Assembly: GCA_916613615.1 (NCBI GenBank)
Contig: OU744730.1
Location: 19,509,406 to 19,573,405 of the forward strand
Source: Steromphala cineraria
Lineage: Eukaryota > Mollusca > Gastropoda > Trochida > Trochidae
Direction: 5' to 3'
Length of the DNA: 64,000 nucleotides
Shown in pieces: positions 1-13,384 of the stretch; the first letter of the stretch is position 1, and the number at the start of each line of letters is the position of its first letter. Made by a program: the position numbers and the translations under genes. The notes beneath the pieces were generated by a model. It had not been told where the DNA came from. It searched no databases and saw nothing but the letters and a program-made list of their open reading frames with translations.

Positions 1-654
1 GGACGCCATTACAATTTATAAGATGTTCAAGCCTATTTTCCCTTGATTTTAAACATTATCTGAAGCTTGAATGTTGAAAATGTATTGTATAAATATTGAA
101 CTTTGTCCTTTGTTGATCGAGTGACCCTTACAATATCATGAAATATATGATTTAATTAAAAAAACAAGCATAACCTAATTTAGACTATTCGCTAAAAGAG
201 GATATTGGTATTGGATAGGACAGGTTATGGTGCCAAGTTATGTAAATTAGTAGAATGTGATCAAAAAAACATTCTTGACTTGCTAATTATGCCTAACAGG
301 GCAGTAAAAGGTAAATGGTAATGATACGCATTTAATTTTAAAACTCCTTCAAATTATCACAGCAATTATACTTAACTTGGTATATAGAAAAGCAATTCAA
401 TGTTTTTTTAACAGTCTTGCAGCTTCATATGAAAGTCCTGCTTGTGACTGTTTGTTATAAAGGAGCCTTAAATACAGTCAAGGTCTTTGTTAAGCAAGTC
501 TAGATTGACTGAATACACACTTAATAAAAAGAATAAAGAAATGAAATAATATAAATGAAGGTACAACAATAATTCTAATTTGTTCACAGACTAACATTTA
601 GTCACGCGTATCTATTAACCAATCTTGCTGAATGAGGACATAGACAATATCTAA
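1..654. other. AT-rich intergenic sequence
   Basis: No gene, RNA or clear repeat seen. A short stretch near 486-515 (GCAAGTCTAGATTGACTGA) resembles one at 46.06 kb, so a fragment of a dispersed repeat may be present. Confidence 0.5.
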
Positions 655-897
655 GGCTCCTATGTTTCCAGTCATGGAACAGGACTACAGTAGAACACTT
701 ATATAGCGAACTCGGATATAGCGAACAATCGGGTATAGTGAACAAATTTTTTAATTCCCGTATCTAAATGATATCATTAAAATTATATGCGTATAGCGAA
801 CACTGGATAAAGCGAACTAAATTCTTTGGTCCAATGGAGTTTGTTATATCCATGTTCTTCTGTAGGCTCCTATTTTTCAAGTCATGGAACAGGACTA
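655..897. repeat. 33-bp direct repeats flanking the pogo-like MITE
   Basis: The 33-bp segments 655-687 and 865-897 match at 31 of 33 positions and directly abut the element and its TA duplications. This is far longer than a normal TA target duplication. Confidence 0.7.
688..862. mobile_element. pogo/Tigger-like MITE, copy 1
   Basis: The element starts CAGTAGAAC and ends TTCTTCTG, with TA on each side. Inside are repeated 'GGATATAGCGAAC' and 'ATAGCGAAC' blocks. The same sequence occurs in opposite orientation at 26519-26692. Ends of the type CAGTAGAAC..., TA target duplication and 'ATATAACGAA' blocks are typical of Tc1/mariner-pogo MITEs. It encodes nothing. Confidence 0.72.
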
Positions 898-1700
898 GTT
901 AATAATAGGAAGTGAAAGTTTAAATTTACTACAAGCTTTTCTCTCATAGCAATTAATTAGAATCAGCATGTCCAGTATTCCTTAAAATGAATAATTTCAA
1001 GAAAATGTTTAAATTATAATTTTATCAATATAAAGGAAACTTGCATTAAAAGATCACCAATCACTGCATGCATATCTCAATTGACTTTTTCTTTGCAAAA
1101 AGCATGGTCCATTTAACAACATATCTCAAAGTAACTTTGAAAATCTTATAATAATCATGTTATTTAAATAACAACAAGAGATCACCTATAACATGCATTT
1201 CCTTTAAATCCACAATCTCACAACGTACTTCACATCATACAAAATCATCACTTCAAGGGTTTGATACCTAACAGCCAATAATAAAAATCTTATTGTTATA
1301 ATTCGACAAATATTTAAGGTCAAATGTCTGCTTATGGGTCCCACTCCTCCTTATCCTTCTAAATTTGTCCACAGCTGACACACAACAGACAGAGAACAAT
1401 ATGAGTCTCAGCTTTGATCCATTGCAACTAAGAACAATTCATGTATGTCACAAGGCACCGATCCCTCTTGGCATTGTTTCATCGCTTGCTTATAAACGAA
1501 GAAATTGTGATGGGATTTAAGAGTCGGGGGATAACGCTTCCTTGATAGTGCTGGTCAGCTCTGTCTGGACCTATGCAGCTAAGTGACGCGGATTAGCGGG
1601 TAATCATTTTAGAGAGCGTAATGCGATGTGGATTCTTTCTCTGACATCTACATTGACTGGACTACACTTTTGATGAGCTTGATGAGATTCTTCACTAATC
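898..1700. other. AT-rich intergenic sequence without features
   Basis: No coding or repeat structure recognised. The part after about 1320 is less AT-rich and not obviously repetitive. Confidence 0.4.
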
Positions 1701-1720
1701 GCTGACAGATCTTGATTGGG

Positions 1721-2160
1721 GATTTAGATGAGCCTTAGTTTTGCTCTAAAAAATCGGATACTGCCTTAGTTCTAATTAGTGCAGGTGCTTATCTTTACAT
1801 TATATTCGGGGAGTTCTTAACACTGGAATGTGGATCAGGGTTGGGGAGGGGATTGTGATTGAAGGGGTGGAAAATTGTTATGTTGATGAGTATTAACTCT
1901 CCTCAAGCTACAATCCTTGCTTAAATCATGATAGGAGTTCAATTGAGCCTTAGTTTTGCTTAAAACATCCACTACTGCCATATTCTTGATTATTTTCTTG
2001 GTAGTCTTTGGATGGAGGATGGGGGATGGGCGATGGGCGATGGGCGATGGGCGATGGGGCATAGGGAGGGGACAATCATTGTGGGGGTGGAAAATTGTCA
2101 TGTTGATTAGTATTCACTTTACCTTCTACACGTCTTGGAAAGTTACAATCCTTGCTAAAA
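1721..2160. repeat. Degenerate ~217-bp tandem duplication
   Basis: 'GAGCCTTAGTTTTGCT' recurs at 1730 and 1945, and 'GGGGTGGAAAATTGT' at 1864 and 2084, giving two diverged units of about 215-220 bp. The second unit has gained a G-rich expansion (2021-2071). Confidence 0.6.
2013..2071 (+). repeat. GGGCGAT minisatellite, G-quadruplex-prone
   Basis: Five or more G-runs of three to five bases separated by AT or CGAT loops at 2021-2059, with further GGG/GGGG runs at 2064-2071. This meets the usual G3N1-7 quadruplex pattern on the + strand. Confidence 0.75.
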
Positions 2161-2199
2161 CCTGTCAAAAGGACCACAATCAACATTCAACACATCTGC

Positions 2200-5100
2200 T
2201 TAATTAATGTTCTTACACTCTTCATGGCTTCTAACTGGTTGGATTGGAATGATCTGTCCCAATGGGAAGTGAAGATCCAATTAAAGCAAACCCTCTGAGT
2301 TTAATATCCAATCAAATTGCAGTGTTTCAGGGTTTGTCATGTTGTTTGGAAATTACATAATCTTTAATTAAATAGAGATTGTCGAAGCAAGTGAAATAAA
2401 CAATATACAAGCTGAGTTTTTTATTATTTTTTTCTTTGAACTTTTTTGTGACTATGTCATAGTATGAATCTACCCAAGTAAAATGTTTTATCCAAAGTCT
2501 TAAACAATGAAGAAAAATTCATATATCTATATCAATTTAGTTTTTTAAAAGTTAAGCATTTGAACTTTGATTGCCTTCCTACCTTCAGATATCCCCCCCC
2601 CCCCCCAAATCTGTTTAACATAAATAATAAGTTTGTCTGACCTAACCAGTCTTAATTATGTATTAAGAAAAACACCCAAAGCAGTACCATTTCAAATGTC
2701 ATATATTTGCAGGGAGCTCACCTCGACTTGAGCTTGCAGGATTTGAACCCAGGCCTTCAGCAACAAGTTAATTATCACAAATATATAATGAGTTATGAAT
2801 ACAACAATGCATATCTATTTGATGATTTATAGTTAAAATTAGTCATGTAATATGAATCTTCTATGTATGAATACAATCGTTGAAATCAAGCAAACTTTCC
2901 ATACATGCATTTGTCAAAGATACAATTGAAGCTCCATAAATCAAAGTAATTATTGTCGTAGACACTAATGACATTATATTGATAAAGTTGACGATCCATC
3001 AACTATGGTTAACATTCAATGTTCTTCATAACGTTGATGATAAGATAAATGCCAAGAATAAATGTGAATTTAGTTTTCCAATAACTAAACTTGCAAGTAG
3101 AGACAATAATAAATAGGACATGTCAACCGCAATCAATTATGAAGATTGTATATTTATTACTTCTTAACATAAATATCAAAATTATGGGTGATGGTGAACA
3201 ATAACAAATGAGAGTAAGAATAGTTTTTAAACTAAAAAATATTAATTTACTGTTATATTTGTCAATTTTTCTCATATACAAAGTATAATATTTAATAATT
3301 AACGTATCTTTTAATTTTCACACGGAATATTCTCAAGGGAATGTTAACATTTTCTATGTTCTCATCAATTTAATCAGTTATATATTATTCAAAGGACTCT
3401 TAAATAGATTGATTTGATACCAAAAAGATTAACCTTTTAACTATCCTTATCAATGTAAACATTACTGAATGTATCTTTCAAATTAAAATTGTGTGAAATT
3501 ACCGGTAAGCAATGAACTCTTGATTTCTTCATTACAACAACAAAATTTTTTAATTATAACATGAACAAACAAACACAAATTCAAACACTTTTATATTGCT
3601 TCTAAATTGCAATAAATTTAAATTTATTAACATGATTTTGAAAACATTTCGACATGAAATATTATCAAGCAATTTGGATATATATTATCAAGCAATTTGG
3701 ATATATTTAAAAGACATAAATGCAAAAACGGTTCCTTAAAATAACTATTGTTTTTGGAGGATTTGAAAATATCATAAATACAGACATTAAATTGTCCCTC
3801 TTAATGAATACTGGATGATTAAATAAGAGACTCAAATTAACATGTGAGTATGTTTTGAATATCAAAGAACAATTCAATATTTTTAAACTTTTACATAACA
3901 GCATCCATTCCTCTGTAATTCAAAATTTGTACTCTTTACACTATTGTTAGACTTAATTTTAGTCTCTGAAATGAAAACATAATCAAAATGCAACTTTTTT
4001 TATTAAGAGAAAAGAGCCCAATGAAGCTGTTTATTTTCAGATAAACTGCAACGATCTAGACTTCTTTTTTTTTATAATTCCATTTCAATTCATATTAATA
4101 TACAGATCATCAAACATAGACAAGGCACTACAGTAAGTACACAGACATTTGAATTCAATATAATAATAGCATATAGTAGATATATCATGACATCCATAGG
4201 CAACGATCTAGACTTGTTATAGATGTAGACTATAACAATTTAGTGTGGGTCTTTAAAGATATTTTGTTTCAGGGTCTGTTAGACAAACTACACTATTGAG
4301 TGTCACCATTTTTGCAAAATTTCCTTGAAAATCTCTTTCTCTTCAATTCCTTCTCATGTCATGAAAATTGCACATTAGTTTGAAAGAGACTCGACAGGTT
4401 AAATCTATATCATCAGTCATAGCAAGCCTTTCTAGCAGTGACTCGGTGAGGTTACGACAAGCAGCTCTGTGATAGAACAATAGAAAAGCATTTATTCACC
4501 CACAACTGACCAATACAGTCCATAACAGAATAGGTAAAAGTTTGTATTAAACAGCTTTTTCTATATGGGTGATGGGGTAAGACAAGGTGGCCTTTCGGAC
4601 TAAACACCCCCTCTCTTATTAATTTTTGTTAGAATTGCAATTTCAACATCTAAATAGATTAATATATTAAAGGTTTTTCTTAAACAACTTGTTTCATATT
4701 TGTGAAATTGCATTTCTTTATACAAATATTACACTTTCATATTTGTGAAAATGCATTTCCTTATACAAATAACAAGCTTTCATTTTCAAATGTTTTTAAA
4801 ATGGATTGTAATCAGCTATATCATTAAAGTCTATTTGTGTGGATTGCTTGATGTAACGTGTTTATTAACCACTCATAGGTACTCAGATCATTCTTTACTA
4901 GAAACAAACAAAATATTGAGTTGATTGAGATTTATTTATTCAAAACTGATCAATGGGGGAAATTCATACCTATCGCTGACCAATATGTTAACATCTTGGT
5001 CCTTTGCAGACCCATATGACCATAGCTAAATTTTCAAAAATCGTTCGTGTTTTGTTTTTCCCTCACCAACACATCTCACCTATGCATTCAAATCTAACCA

Positions 5101-8100
5101 ATACAGTCTATCCATGTAAAACTAACATGGATAAGAATGACATGGTGATAAAAAAAATTACGATGTGCTATTCATGTGACTTATACTCTTTCATATCATA
5201 TACAGGGAGTAATCTTAATGAACCCGTTCTCGTTGGATAATTTATTTTGTGACAAAATTTAAGGGAACATCCCTTTCTTTCCATTTAATATAACACAATT
5301 AAGTTGTAATATTGTTTTAGATTACCGATTCTCTAACATTGTAAATTTCATAAAAATTACAATTTTTAAAAAGCAAATACGTGGAGAAATGAAGCAACCA
5401 ATAAGAACTATGCAATGTATGTCAGGCAAGCCAAGTTAAAGCATTACAAAGTATTGCCCAGTGACTTATTATCTTATTGATCTTTTAATTTGTCCATATT
5501 CTATCACAACAGATTTTATCCTTAATTAGTTGTAAAATCAGCAAGAGAACATCTGTTAACATTTTATGTAAAACAACAGAATGGTAGAAAACGGATAGAA
5601 CAGTCACTTTAATATTGACAAAATCAACCAGAAAAGGTAATACATATGATTCATCACAAGTCACCAACAGATATATAATATTGTAAGTTATATTCCTTAA
5701 AGACAAGACTCGCAATAACTACTTGTTTTTTTGGAACCTCATCTTGCCAAATTAAACACGAGAAATATCACACAACCCAGACTGATTGAAATCTGTTAAA
5801 GAAAGTGACAAGCAAAGAAAACCAGACTTTCCTATTGAAATGCAGAGGTTGTTCCCGTGTCAAGAGAAGACTGATTGCGACACAATTACATCATGAACAA
5901 TACAACTTGATCAACCAATCACAGGCCACAACACTAGTTGCTGCGTGACCTAACAGCAGAATGACACAAATATACACGGTGCCCAATGCAGCCATCAAAT
6001 TGACACATGCCTCAATTTATTCCAGCAAGTCCAGATGAGAATAAAAACATAAATGTAATCAATCACATGGTAATAAATGGGCACTTGAAATTGTATACAA
6101 CCCAGACAGCTAATTGTGAAATATTGGCCATTGTTTTAAAAAGTTTGTGCTTGAAGCATGAATGTTTGCATCTCCTAGAGAACATTGAAGACTGTAACAT
6201 TTTGACATAGATTCACAGTTAAAATCTTGAAAATGTTGAGAAAAGTTTTACTAAATATTTTTTTAGTTAACCCTTTTGATGCCAAAAGACCACGATTCGA
6301 TTTTGAAGAGCTTCAGAATTTAACTTTCTATAAACATGCCATATCTCGCCTAAAAGAATCCAAGGGATGATTTCCAGAATCGCAAGGTTTGATTTTAACA
6401 AGGCAATGGTTTGATTTATCATATTTAAAGATTTAAAATAATGTTAATTAAGATGGACATTTAGAGTCCAACTTTACTTTGAAGAAAATTTATCATATAT
6501 CACTGTTCAAAATATTTGTACAATACTATAATTTTCATGGTCATTACAGACCAAGGCACTGATGGTTGATATTATACTATATCCATATAACTTTATGCTT
6601 GAACCAGAAGAAGTGTAAAATGCTTAGCTATGAATTTACCAGAGCTTTTCTCTTTACCATTTATAACCTTAATGTCAAATTTTGGCTATTGTTTTAAAAA
6701 CTTTCAGCTTGAAGCGAAAATGCAGCTCTAACATTTCCAAGTTTGGACAAAGATTCACGGGAAACTCTTGAAAATTTTGAAAAAGCTTTACCTGATTTTG
6801 TCAAGTGAGATTGAATTGCAAGATCATATTCCCTAATAAGACCAACAAAGATTTTAACTGCAAAAGCAATTTAATATTTTTGTTGGGGGTTAAACACTGA
6901 CCAAAACATTGGAAAAACTTAAATCAAAGTGAAATGCAGTCATCATTCAGTGAATGGTGTAAATTGGTGATCAGATCAAAAGTCATTGGTCAAAGGTTGT
7001 GCTGATTACATGGTAAAAAAGTATACTTCTTAAAATATGTGCAAATATCCCAAGAACCAATAAAATATGTTCTTTTTTTCTTCAAGTACTTTTTGCGTAA
7101 CTTTTTGACAATTATTCAGTGAACAGTTACTGTTTGCCTTTTTATCCTCAGCAAAACAAGTAATCATTTTTTTCTTCATTTTTGTACAATAGAATCAGCA
7201 AAACAAGTAATAATTTTTTCCTCATTTTTGTAAAAGAAAGAATCCTATTTAACCTTAACTATATGAGAGGTAAATATTAAATTTAATTATTTAAAAATAT
7301 TTGAAGGACCTGTCTTTATCAAACTTCACACAATAACCATCATTATGATAATGTTTTATATCAAAGATACAAGATTTAATTTTGTGAAACTTCCTTGAGA
7401 AAAAGATAACAATTGCTATCTGATTATTAAGGAGCGCTAAGAATAGATGACTGATAAGTAATGTTTTGAATTGTTTTCACTATTGATCTTACAATTATTA
7501 TTTCATGTAGACATCTCCTAACCTTTACGTTGTTGTCAAATGAGAAAGACATTCAATCTTATTCTTTTCAAGCATTCTTTACATTAATCAACACTTCAAA
7601 AATATCAGTCACATCAAAAATTCTACCTTGAACAGAAGTTAACTACCTTCTATCATGAACAGCATTTAGAAGATGATTCAATTTATCTTATCTTTATCAT
7701 CATTTTTTTTTTGAAATTCGAAGTAACATTGTTCGAAAACATACAACTTAAATTGAAATTTTGTAATGACATATTAGAATTTACTATTATTCATCTTTTC
7801 AAAACAAAAAGCGTACATGAATTTCTGAAAATGTAATTTTGATTATCTTCAAAAGGAAATCCGGTTCACAAGAAATAATATAAAGAAACTTTTACTTTAT
7901 ATATGAATTTTTTTCTATATTCCATGAAAGGCTAATAAAAGGTGTTTATTGGACAAATTAACAAAAATTAAGTCCAGTTTTTATAATTTTGAAAAATCTT
8001 TGAACAAAAATTGAGAAGTGGTAAGGTCGAGGTTAGTTGATGTTTAAGAAACTTTTACTTTATATATGAATTTTTTTTCTATATTCCATTCACAGGTTAT

Positions 8101-8340
8101 TTAATAATATATCACTTGAAAAAATTAACTAATTTCTTAATGAGATGTTTACCTGGAGATACTTTTCAAATTAGACAGATATTTGTAATGCTGAAATCCA
8201 TTATTTTTACCTTTCCTAAAAGAGCTTACAACCTAGATATTTTTAATATCTGATTCAATATCATAACAGCATATCTTTAAAACATAGACTTGCATAAAGT
8301 ACAAATGAAAATAAGGTTGCATCCCTAAACTAAAGTTAAC
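2200..8340. other. AT-rich intergenic region with small direct repeats
   Basis: No gene seen. It holds a run of 14 C at 2593-2606; a tRNA-3'-half-like B box on the minus strand near 2733-2750 (GGTTCAAATCC reading); a 22-bp tandem duplication near 3663-3706; a 43-bp tandem duplication at about 4692-4778; a 46-bp direct repeat at about 7150 and 7196; and two ~45-bp copies at 7882 and 8046. All appear non-coding. Confidence 0.5.
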
Positions 8341-8389
8341 ATATCGAACCCTAATCAGTTTATCAAACGATTCTCAGCAACCAATTGTA

Positions 8390-8541
8390 ATAATGCTGAG
8401 GAATATATGGATGACAACTTCTTTGTTCATTGTATGCGACGTTTCGACACAGAGAACGCTTGAGAACGACACAAGATTCTGTGTCGAAACGTCGCATACA
8501 ATGAACAAAGAAGTTGTCATCAATATATTCCTCAGCATTAT
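8390..8541. repeat. Long hairpin, 64-bp arms (family H, copy 1)
   Basis: Arms 8390-8453 and 8478-8541 are reverse complements with one mismatch, around a 24-base loop. The arm contains TGCGACGTTTCGACACAG. A related hairpin lies at 42499-42637. The sequence just after the right arm (CCAACTTCTAAAATGCC, about 8548) is shared with the second copy and with two non-hairpin repeats at 45.9 and 47.4 kb, so it is part of a dispersed element. Confidence 0.85.
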
Positions 8542-9639
8542 TGTCATTCCAACTTCTAAAATGCCTCTCAAAGAAGTTAATTAATTGTATATAACCATTG
8601 CATATATCCAATCATTTGATATACCTGAAAGTGACACAGAGTATCTTTCTTAAAATTTTATTTGGTTTTGATAAGCTACAAAATATCTAATTTGCTGATT
8701 GAAGTTCAATATCATCACTGGACTTTCAAATATGCATAATATCTCTAAAATCCTTGATTTTATGGAAAAATCAAGAAAATATCTCACTCAAGCCACATTG
8801 TCCGGATTTCAATCAACATCCTGACTTTGAATGGCCGTATTTTCACTCTTATGTACTGATTGACCTTTAACATGTTATTTTCAGTAACAGTTAGTGGTTT
8901 CCGATGTAATAACAACGATTTCAAAATTGACATATGTGATCCTATCAACATACTATGTGTCTCTTTAATGAGAAAGAGAGAGTAAAAGACATATATATTT
9001 GAATATAAGTTTGTAATCTAAATTAAAGTTGAACCCTAATAATTTCACTAAAATTCACAGGATCTTAACATTGGATAAATTTCTAACCAATTAGATTCCC
9101 TCAATAAAAGAAGACACATTAATTCCTGTCATGAAATAAAAATAAAAATTCATAGTTTGTTTTCATGGAACATTTTTGTTGACAGACAATAATTCCCCAT
9201 GACAAATGATAAAAGCAGTTTCTTGTCCTATTAGTTGATTGTGGTAATGCACCATCCAGCCGTCAACAGTTGTCTTGTTCATGTTTATCATTAACAAAGT
9301 TACTTTTCCTGATTCGAAAACATAATGCCAACTTTGAGAATTGCGGAACTTAAAATTGTCACATTCTATCAAATGTTCTGACTCTGATATTAAAATGAAT
9401 GAATGAATGAATTTTCAAAGCAAATTACGCACAGGTGTTTATGATATTGAAACAAAATATTTAATCAATTAATTCAAATTAAGTTCAAACGATCATATGC
9501 TTATGAATCAAAACTCTATTTTGATACACCTTGTTAAACAAGTACCAACTAGGCAAGAAGTAAAAAATCGGGGAGGTTGGAAACAAGTGGAGTAATTGGG
9601 GCTTGATTTACTGAGTGTCACCCTATGACTGATGATATT

Positions 9640-11750
9640 CATTGGTTCTTCATTCAGGGCAAATTCTTGCAAAGACAGAGACCCGGATCAGTTAAGTTGG
9701 TTAAGTGCCAACGAAAAACGGTATGGGGAGCAGGATTCAAGCGCCTGCAAACATGCCTGCTTCCAACAACTGTCAATTACTATCAATCACTCTTCGTTAA
9801 TACATCATTAAGTATTGTCGCTTCTTGACTGACCGGAAAATGCCATTATAAAAGATTTGGGTTTGCTAAAACATCCCAAAAATGTGCTCCCTCTCTTGTA
9901 GTGTGGGATTATGAAGCATCAGGAGGCAATCTGTCCGAGCGAATCTGTCAAGTGGGATGTCTCGCCCTGTGATGTGCCTGCCTGTCTTGCTTGCAAGAGC
10001 CTCACTCTGCTTGGAAAGTAAATTACACTTGTATGCACTGGTAATTCTATTTCATCTAACAGAAATCAGTCTGGATAGCCCATGGCAACTGCTGTCTCTT
10101 TGCTGAATCCGCCTCACTACCACGCCACCCCACATTAGTTTCAAGTGCCACGGTGGTGTAAGTGCTAATTACCAGTCACACATCACCTCAGCTTCCCTGT
10201 TTAGCTTCAGATTACTCTCTGATAAAGAAGCCATGTTTTTCTGGTCTTTAACATTTTATTTCTTTCCGACTGACGGGTGTCTAGACAGAAAGTTGTGCAA
10301 GAATATTTCTCTGGCAGCTTGTGTTGATTTACATGTACTGATGATTGTCAATATCACATAATGGCATGTAATAGCCTTGGTGCGATGTACATCTCTCGTC
10401 TTTAGCTAGTTGCCAGCCTGCGAGACAAGTTCACCACCGATCACGATAAATCACAAACACTTAATGGGATACCTGTCACGGAGCCCAAACCACTTCTTCA
10501 ATAAATGTTAGGATGAAAAACAGGTAGAAGTGTCAAACATCCCCCCTCCTACCCCCAGCCCCTCCCACTACGGATCCCTGGATTCTGGGGACGACACAGG
10601 CTTCAACTAGATCAATGCCATTGAACAGCAAGTCAAGCGGCTGATTGATTTATGAGCAACACGTTAGATATAAAATAAATTTGCGAGGAGCAGCTGGCCC
10701 CGGGAGACTGAGCGGCTAAATAGCAACCTGTCATTTGAAGTAATTCATTCTGACCGGTAATCCATTACTTCAGATGCTCACATAAATCTTTCGTCTATTT
10801 CGGGCTAGCCCCCACCCCTGGGTCTCCCAAGTGAAAGAAAATCCATACTGGCATTGTTTGGTACTTGGGCTGCTTGCAAAAAGTTAGCTGTCTCCTCTTA
10901 TGGGCGAAATGCATTGTCACTTGTGTGAGACGAAAGGCCTGCTGATGACAGCTGCAAGCCTTGGACATGTCACATGCAAATCAAATACTGGGCTTGTAGA
11001 TAAAACCACCCTACTTGGCCTTGCCTGGGAATTTTCTTCATTAACTATTATTTATGGCTAGAGTGGCTGACATGTATGAAAAATAAATGACGTTATTTGT
11101 GCTCTCCCCTGACTGATAACACTAGCCATCAATCACACGCCAATTAGCATCTCTCATTACACAACCAAATGAATTCCATCTATTCTAGCAGCCCTGGCAA
11201 CTTGACAACAACTCCCCTCTGAACTGCATCATTACACATGCAAAAAGTTACACATCTCTCATTATGACTCCAAATGCCATCTTATCATTCCATCTAATGT
11301 AAGAGTTAGCCAATATATCTTGCAAACTGTCAAAGGCGAGCCGGGCGTCTTTGTTTGCACTGTTGAGCAAATACATTTACAATAAAAGCGGGGATGATTG
11401 ATGTGCGAGGAGATTGATTGTTTGGGCGCCACAAAGCCCGTTTGACAGCTGATTGACAGGCGCAATGAGAACCTTGATTGATGCCCCCAGAACAAATAGC
11501 AGATGGTCGCGCTCGCCTCGACACAGCAGACTCATGACCTACTAGAGCACGGCACTAGAAACCTAGGACAGACATCTGAGTCAAGAATATTCCTCAAATA
11601 CTGCGAGGCAGAACAGTTAGCCAGATATACACTCAGTAAACAAAGTATGTCTGGTGACAACACATGTGAGTGACAGCAACTGACATCCCAGACAACAGGG
11701 TCTCGCGCCAGCTTCGATCGCAATAATCTCAGCACACACAAAATGACAGT
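9640..11750. promoter_or_regulatory. Candidate cis-regulatory block upstream of the gene
   Basis: Clearly less AT-rich than the flanks and without tandem or inverted transposon structure. It contains TGATTGACAG (11450-11459, a PBX-MEIS type decamer), overlapping TGATTGAT and TGATTTAT (10642-10653, PBX-HOX types), and a 13-bp inverted pair at 10732-10744/10764-10776 around ATTACTTCA. No coding exon was recognised. Calling it regulatory is inference from composition and motifs; conservation would decide. Confidence 0.35.
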
Positions 11751-11939
11751 TTCTTACTTACATTTCAATCGTTTCGGGTAGTTCTGTTTTCTTCTGGGCA
11801 TGTCGAGCACCTGTGTTATTCTGATCGCATAAGTACCACTCTCAAAACAAACTTTGAATGGACCGCATGAGGAGCGCAGTGGATGCGATCCGATCGCGAC
11901 CAACCTTCCTTATGACCCGGATACGAATAATAGGTCACT

Positions 11940-12060
11940 TCAGGACAAACGCATGCGTACAACCCACGCACCTGCTTCCGGAAAATGGCTGAAAGTTTCT
12001 GTGTTTTCAGACGAGAAACTTTGGAATGAGCCATTATTGCACTATTTTAGACTTGGCATG
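11940..12060 (+). promoter_or_regulatory. Candidate core promoter and non-coding first exon of the ZNF407-like gene
   Basis: The block 11850-12060 is rich in CpG compared with its surroundings. It has an NRF1-like CGCATGCG at 11950-11957 and CTTCCGGAAAATGGC at 11975-11989, which combines an ETS core with a YY1-like AAATGGC, a pairing typical of TATA-less housekeeping promoters. The sequence then runs to a near-consensus 5' splice site, ATG|GTAAGTCAG, at 12061. No long reading frame crosses it. Joining it to the acceptor at 31831 would give a 19.77-kb intron. The link is inference; another upstream exon could serve. Confidence 0.42.
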
Positions 12061-13293
12061 GTAAGTCAGATGTATGCATGTTATATGCACTTGAGAATGA
12101 AACGGTTAAGGGATCCTTTGGTGTAGGCAATACCGCATATGGACATGACTTTAGAGCTTGAAACTGAACTTCTGTAGTCGGGTCACTTGTCAGACTGTCT
12201 TTCGGTTATCATTTGGATTGCAAATAGTTTACGATAATGTTTACGACAAATACATATGTAGCGTTCAGATATATGGATTCATGCAACCGTGGAACTGAAA
12301 ATAAATAAAAAAACGAAAAATCCTTTGAAAATAAAACTAAGTTAGAAAATTGAGGCTGAGGTTTATTTTGCACCCACCCCTTTTTGAAGGATAACAGAAA
12401 GGCCTTCATCTGTAAAAAATGCAAAGAAAAATATGAAAATAGACTTTTATCAAATATAGAAAAAAGGGTCATGAAATATATGGCCAATATTTTCACAGAA
12501 GATGAACTATTAATAATTTTTTAGTTTAAGGACAGTCAACAATAATTTGGTTTTCTAGTATTCAATGCTATCTTTCATATAAGAATCAAGCACAACATGA
12601 AGAGAACTTTTTTGCATTTGTAGGCAGTTGAGTTTTGAAGCATGATAACTACCAAGAAAAGTTCCATAGATTTTGGTTCAATTGAGGCACCTTCATGGAT
12701 TTTGTTATTTGCATATTAATTTACTCAAGACTAGATATTTCGGCAAAGATACTTTGGTAGATCTTACTCTGAGTACAGTCTAAATTAATCCTCCCTAAAC
12801 AGGGCTAGTTGACTTCTTTATTCAACATGATTAGCACCCTCTCCAATCTTCAGACCACATTTTAAACTCATGAAAAAATAAGCATCCACATAAAAAATTT
12901 ACACTTCTAATGTATCTGTATGGTTTCGCCACGCTTCAGGGATAAATTTACCAGGAGTCCTGCATCAAATACTCATAAAATTAAGAAAAGACCCATAAAA
13001 ATTTATGCCGTGAGTCTTGGGATGCAAAGTTTTTTCGGTGGTACTTTGCTTGATTATTAAAGGATTCAAATCTGCTGGCACTCACAAGACTTTGTCATAG
13101 CAGGTCCCTTGGCTCAGCAGGTAATATCTGTATCACTGCTTGCTCTTTGTTCTATTGGCCATATAAGTAGATATGAAAATATAGTCGTGACGGCGCTTTC
13201 CACGGTGAGGGTGTGGTGGTGATACAGCGTGTGTTACCCGGATCCACTAAAGGATGCCGGATGGTAGACTAGTGAAATACCATTAGGTAAAGT

Positions 13294-13384
13294 ATCAACA
13301 GGGGTAACTATCCAACGATAAACACAACTAATGACAATGTGCCGCCAGAGTTGTGTTATCCGTTGGATGGTTACCCCCTTTGAT
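13294..13384. mobile_element. Small hairpin MITE
   Basis: Arms of about 35 bp (13294-13328 and 13350-13384) are imperfect inverted repeats, built on GGGTAACTATCCAACG against CGTTGGATGGTTACCCC, around a 21-base loop. Confidence 0.7.

Noticed and set aside
8390..8541. Hammerhead ribozyme in the long hairpin
   Set aside because: CTGAGGA and GAAAC occur, but their spacing and the surrounding helices do not form the three-stem hammerhead core; a simple long hairpin explains the sequence.
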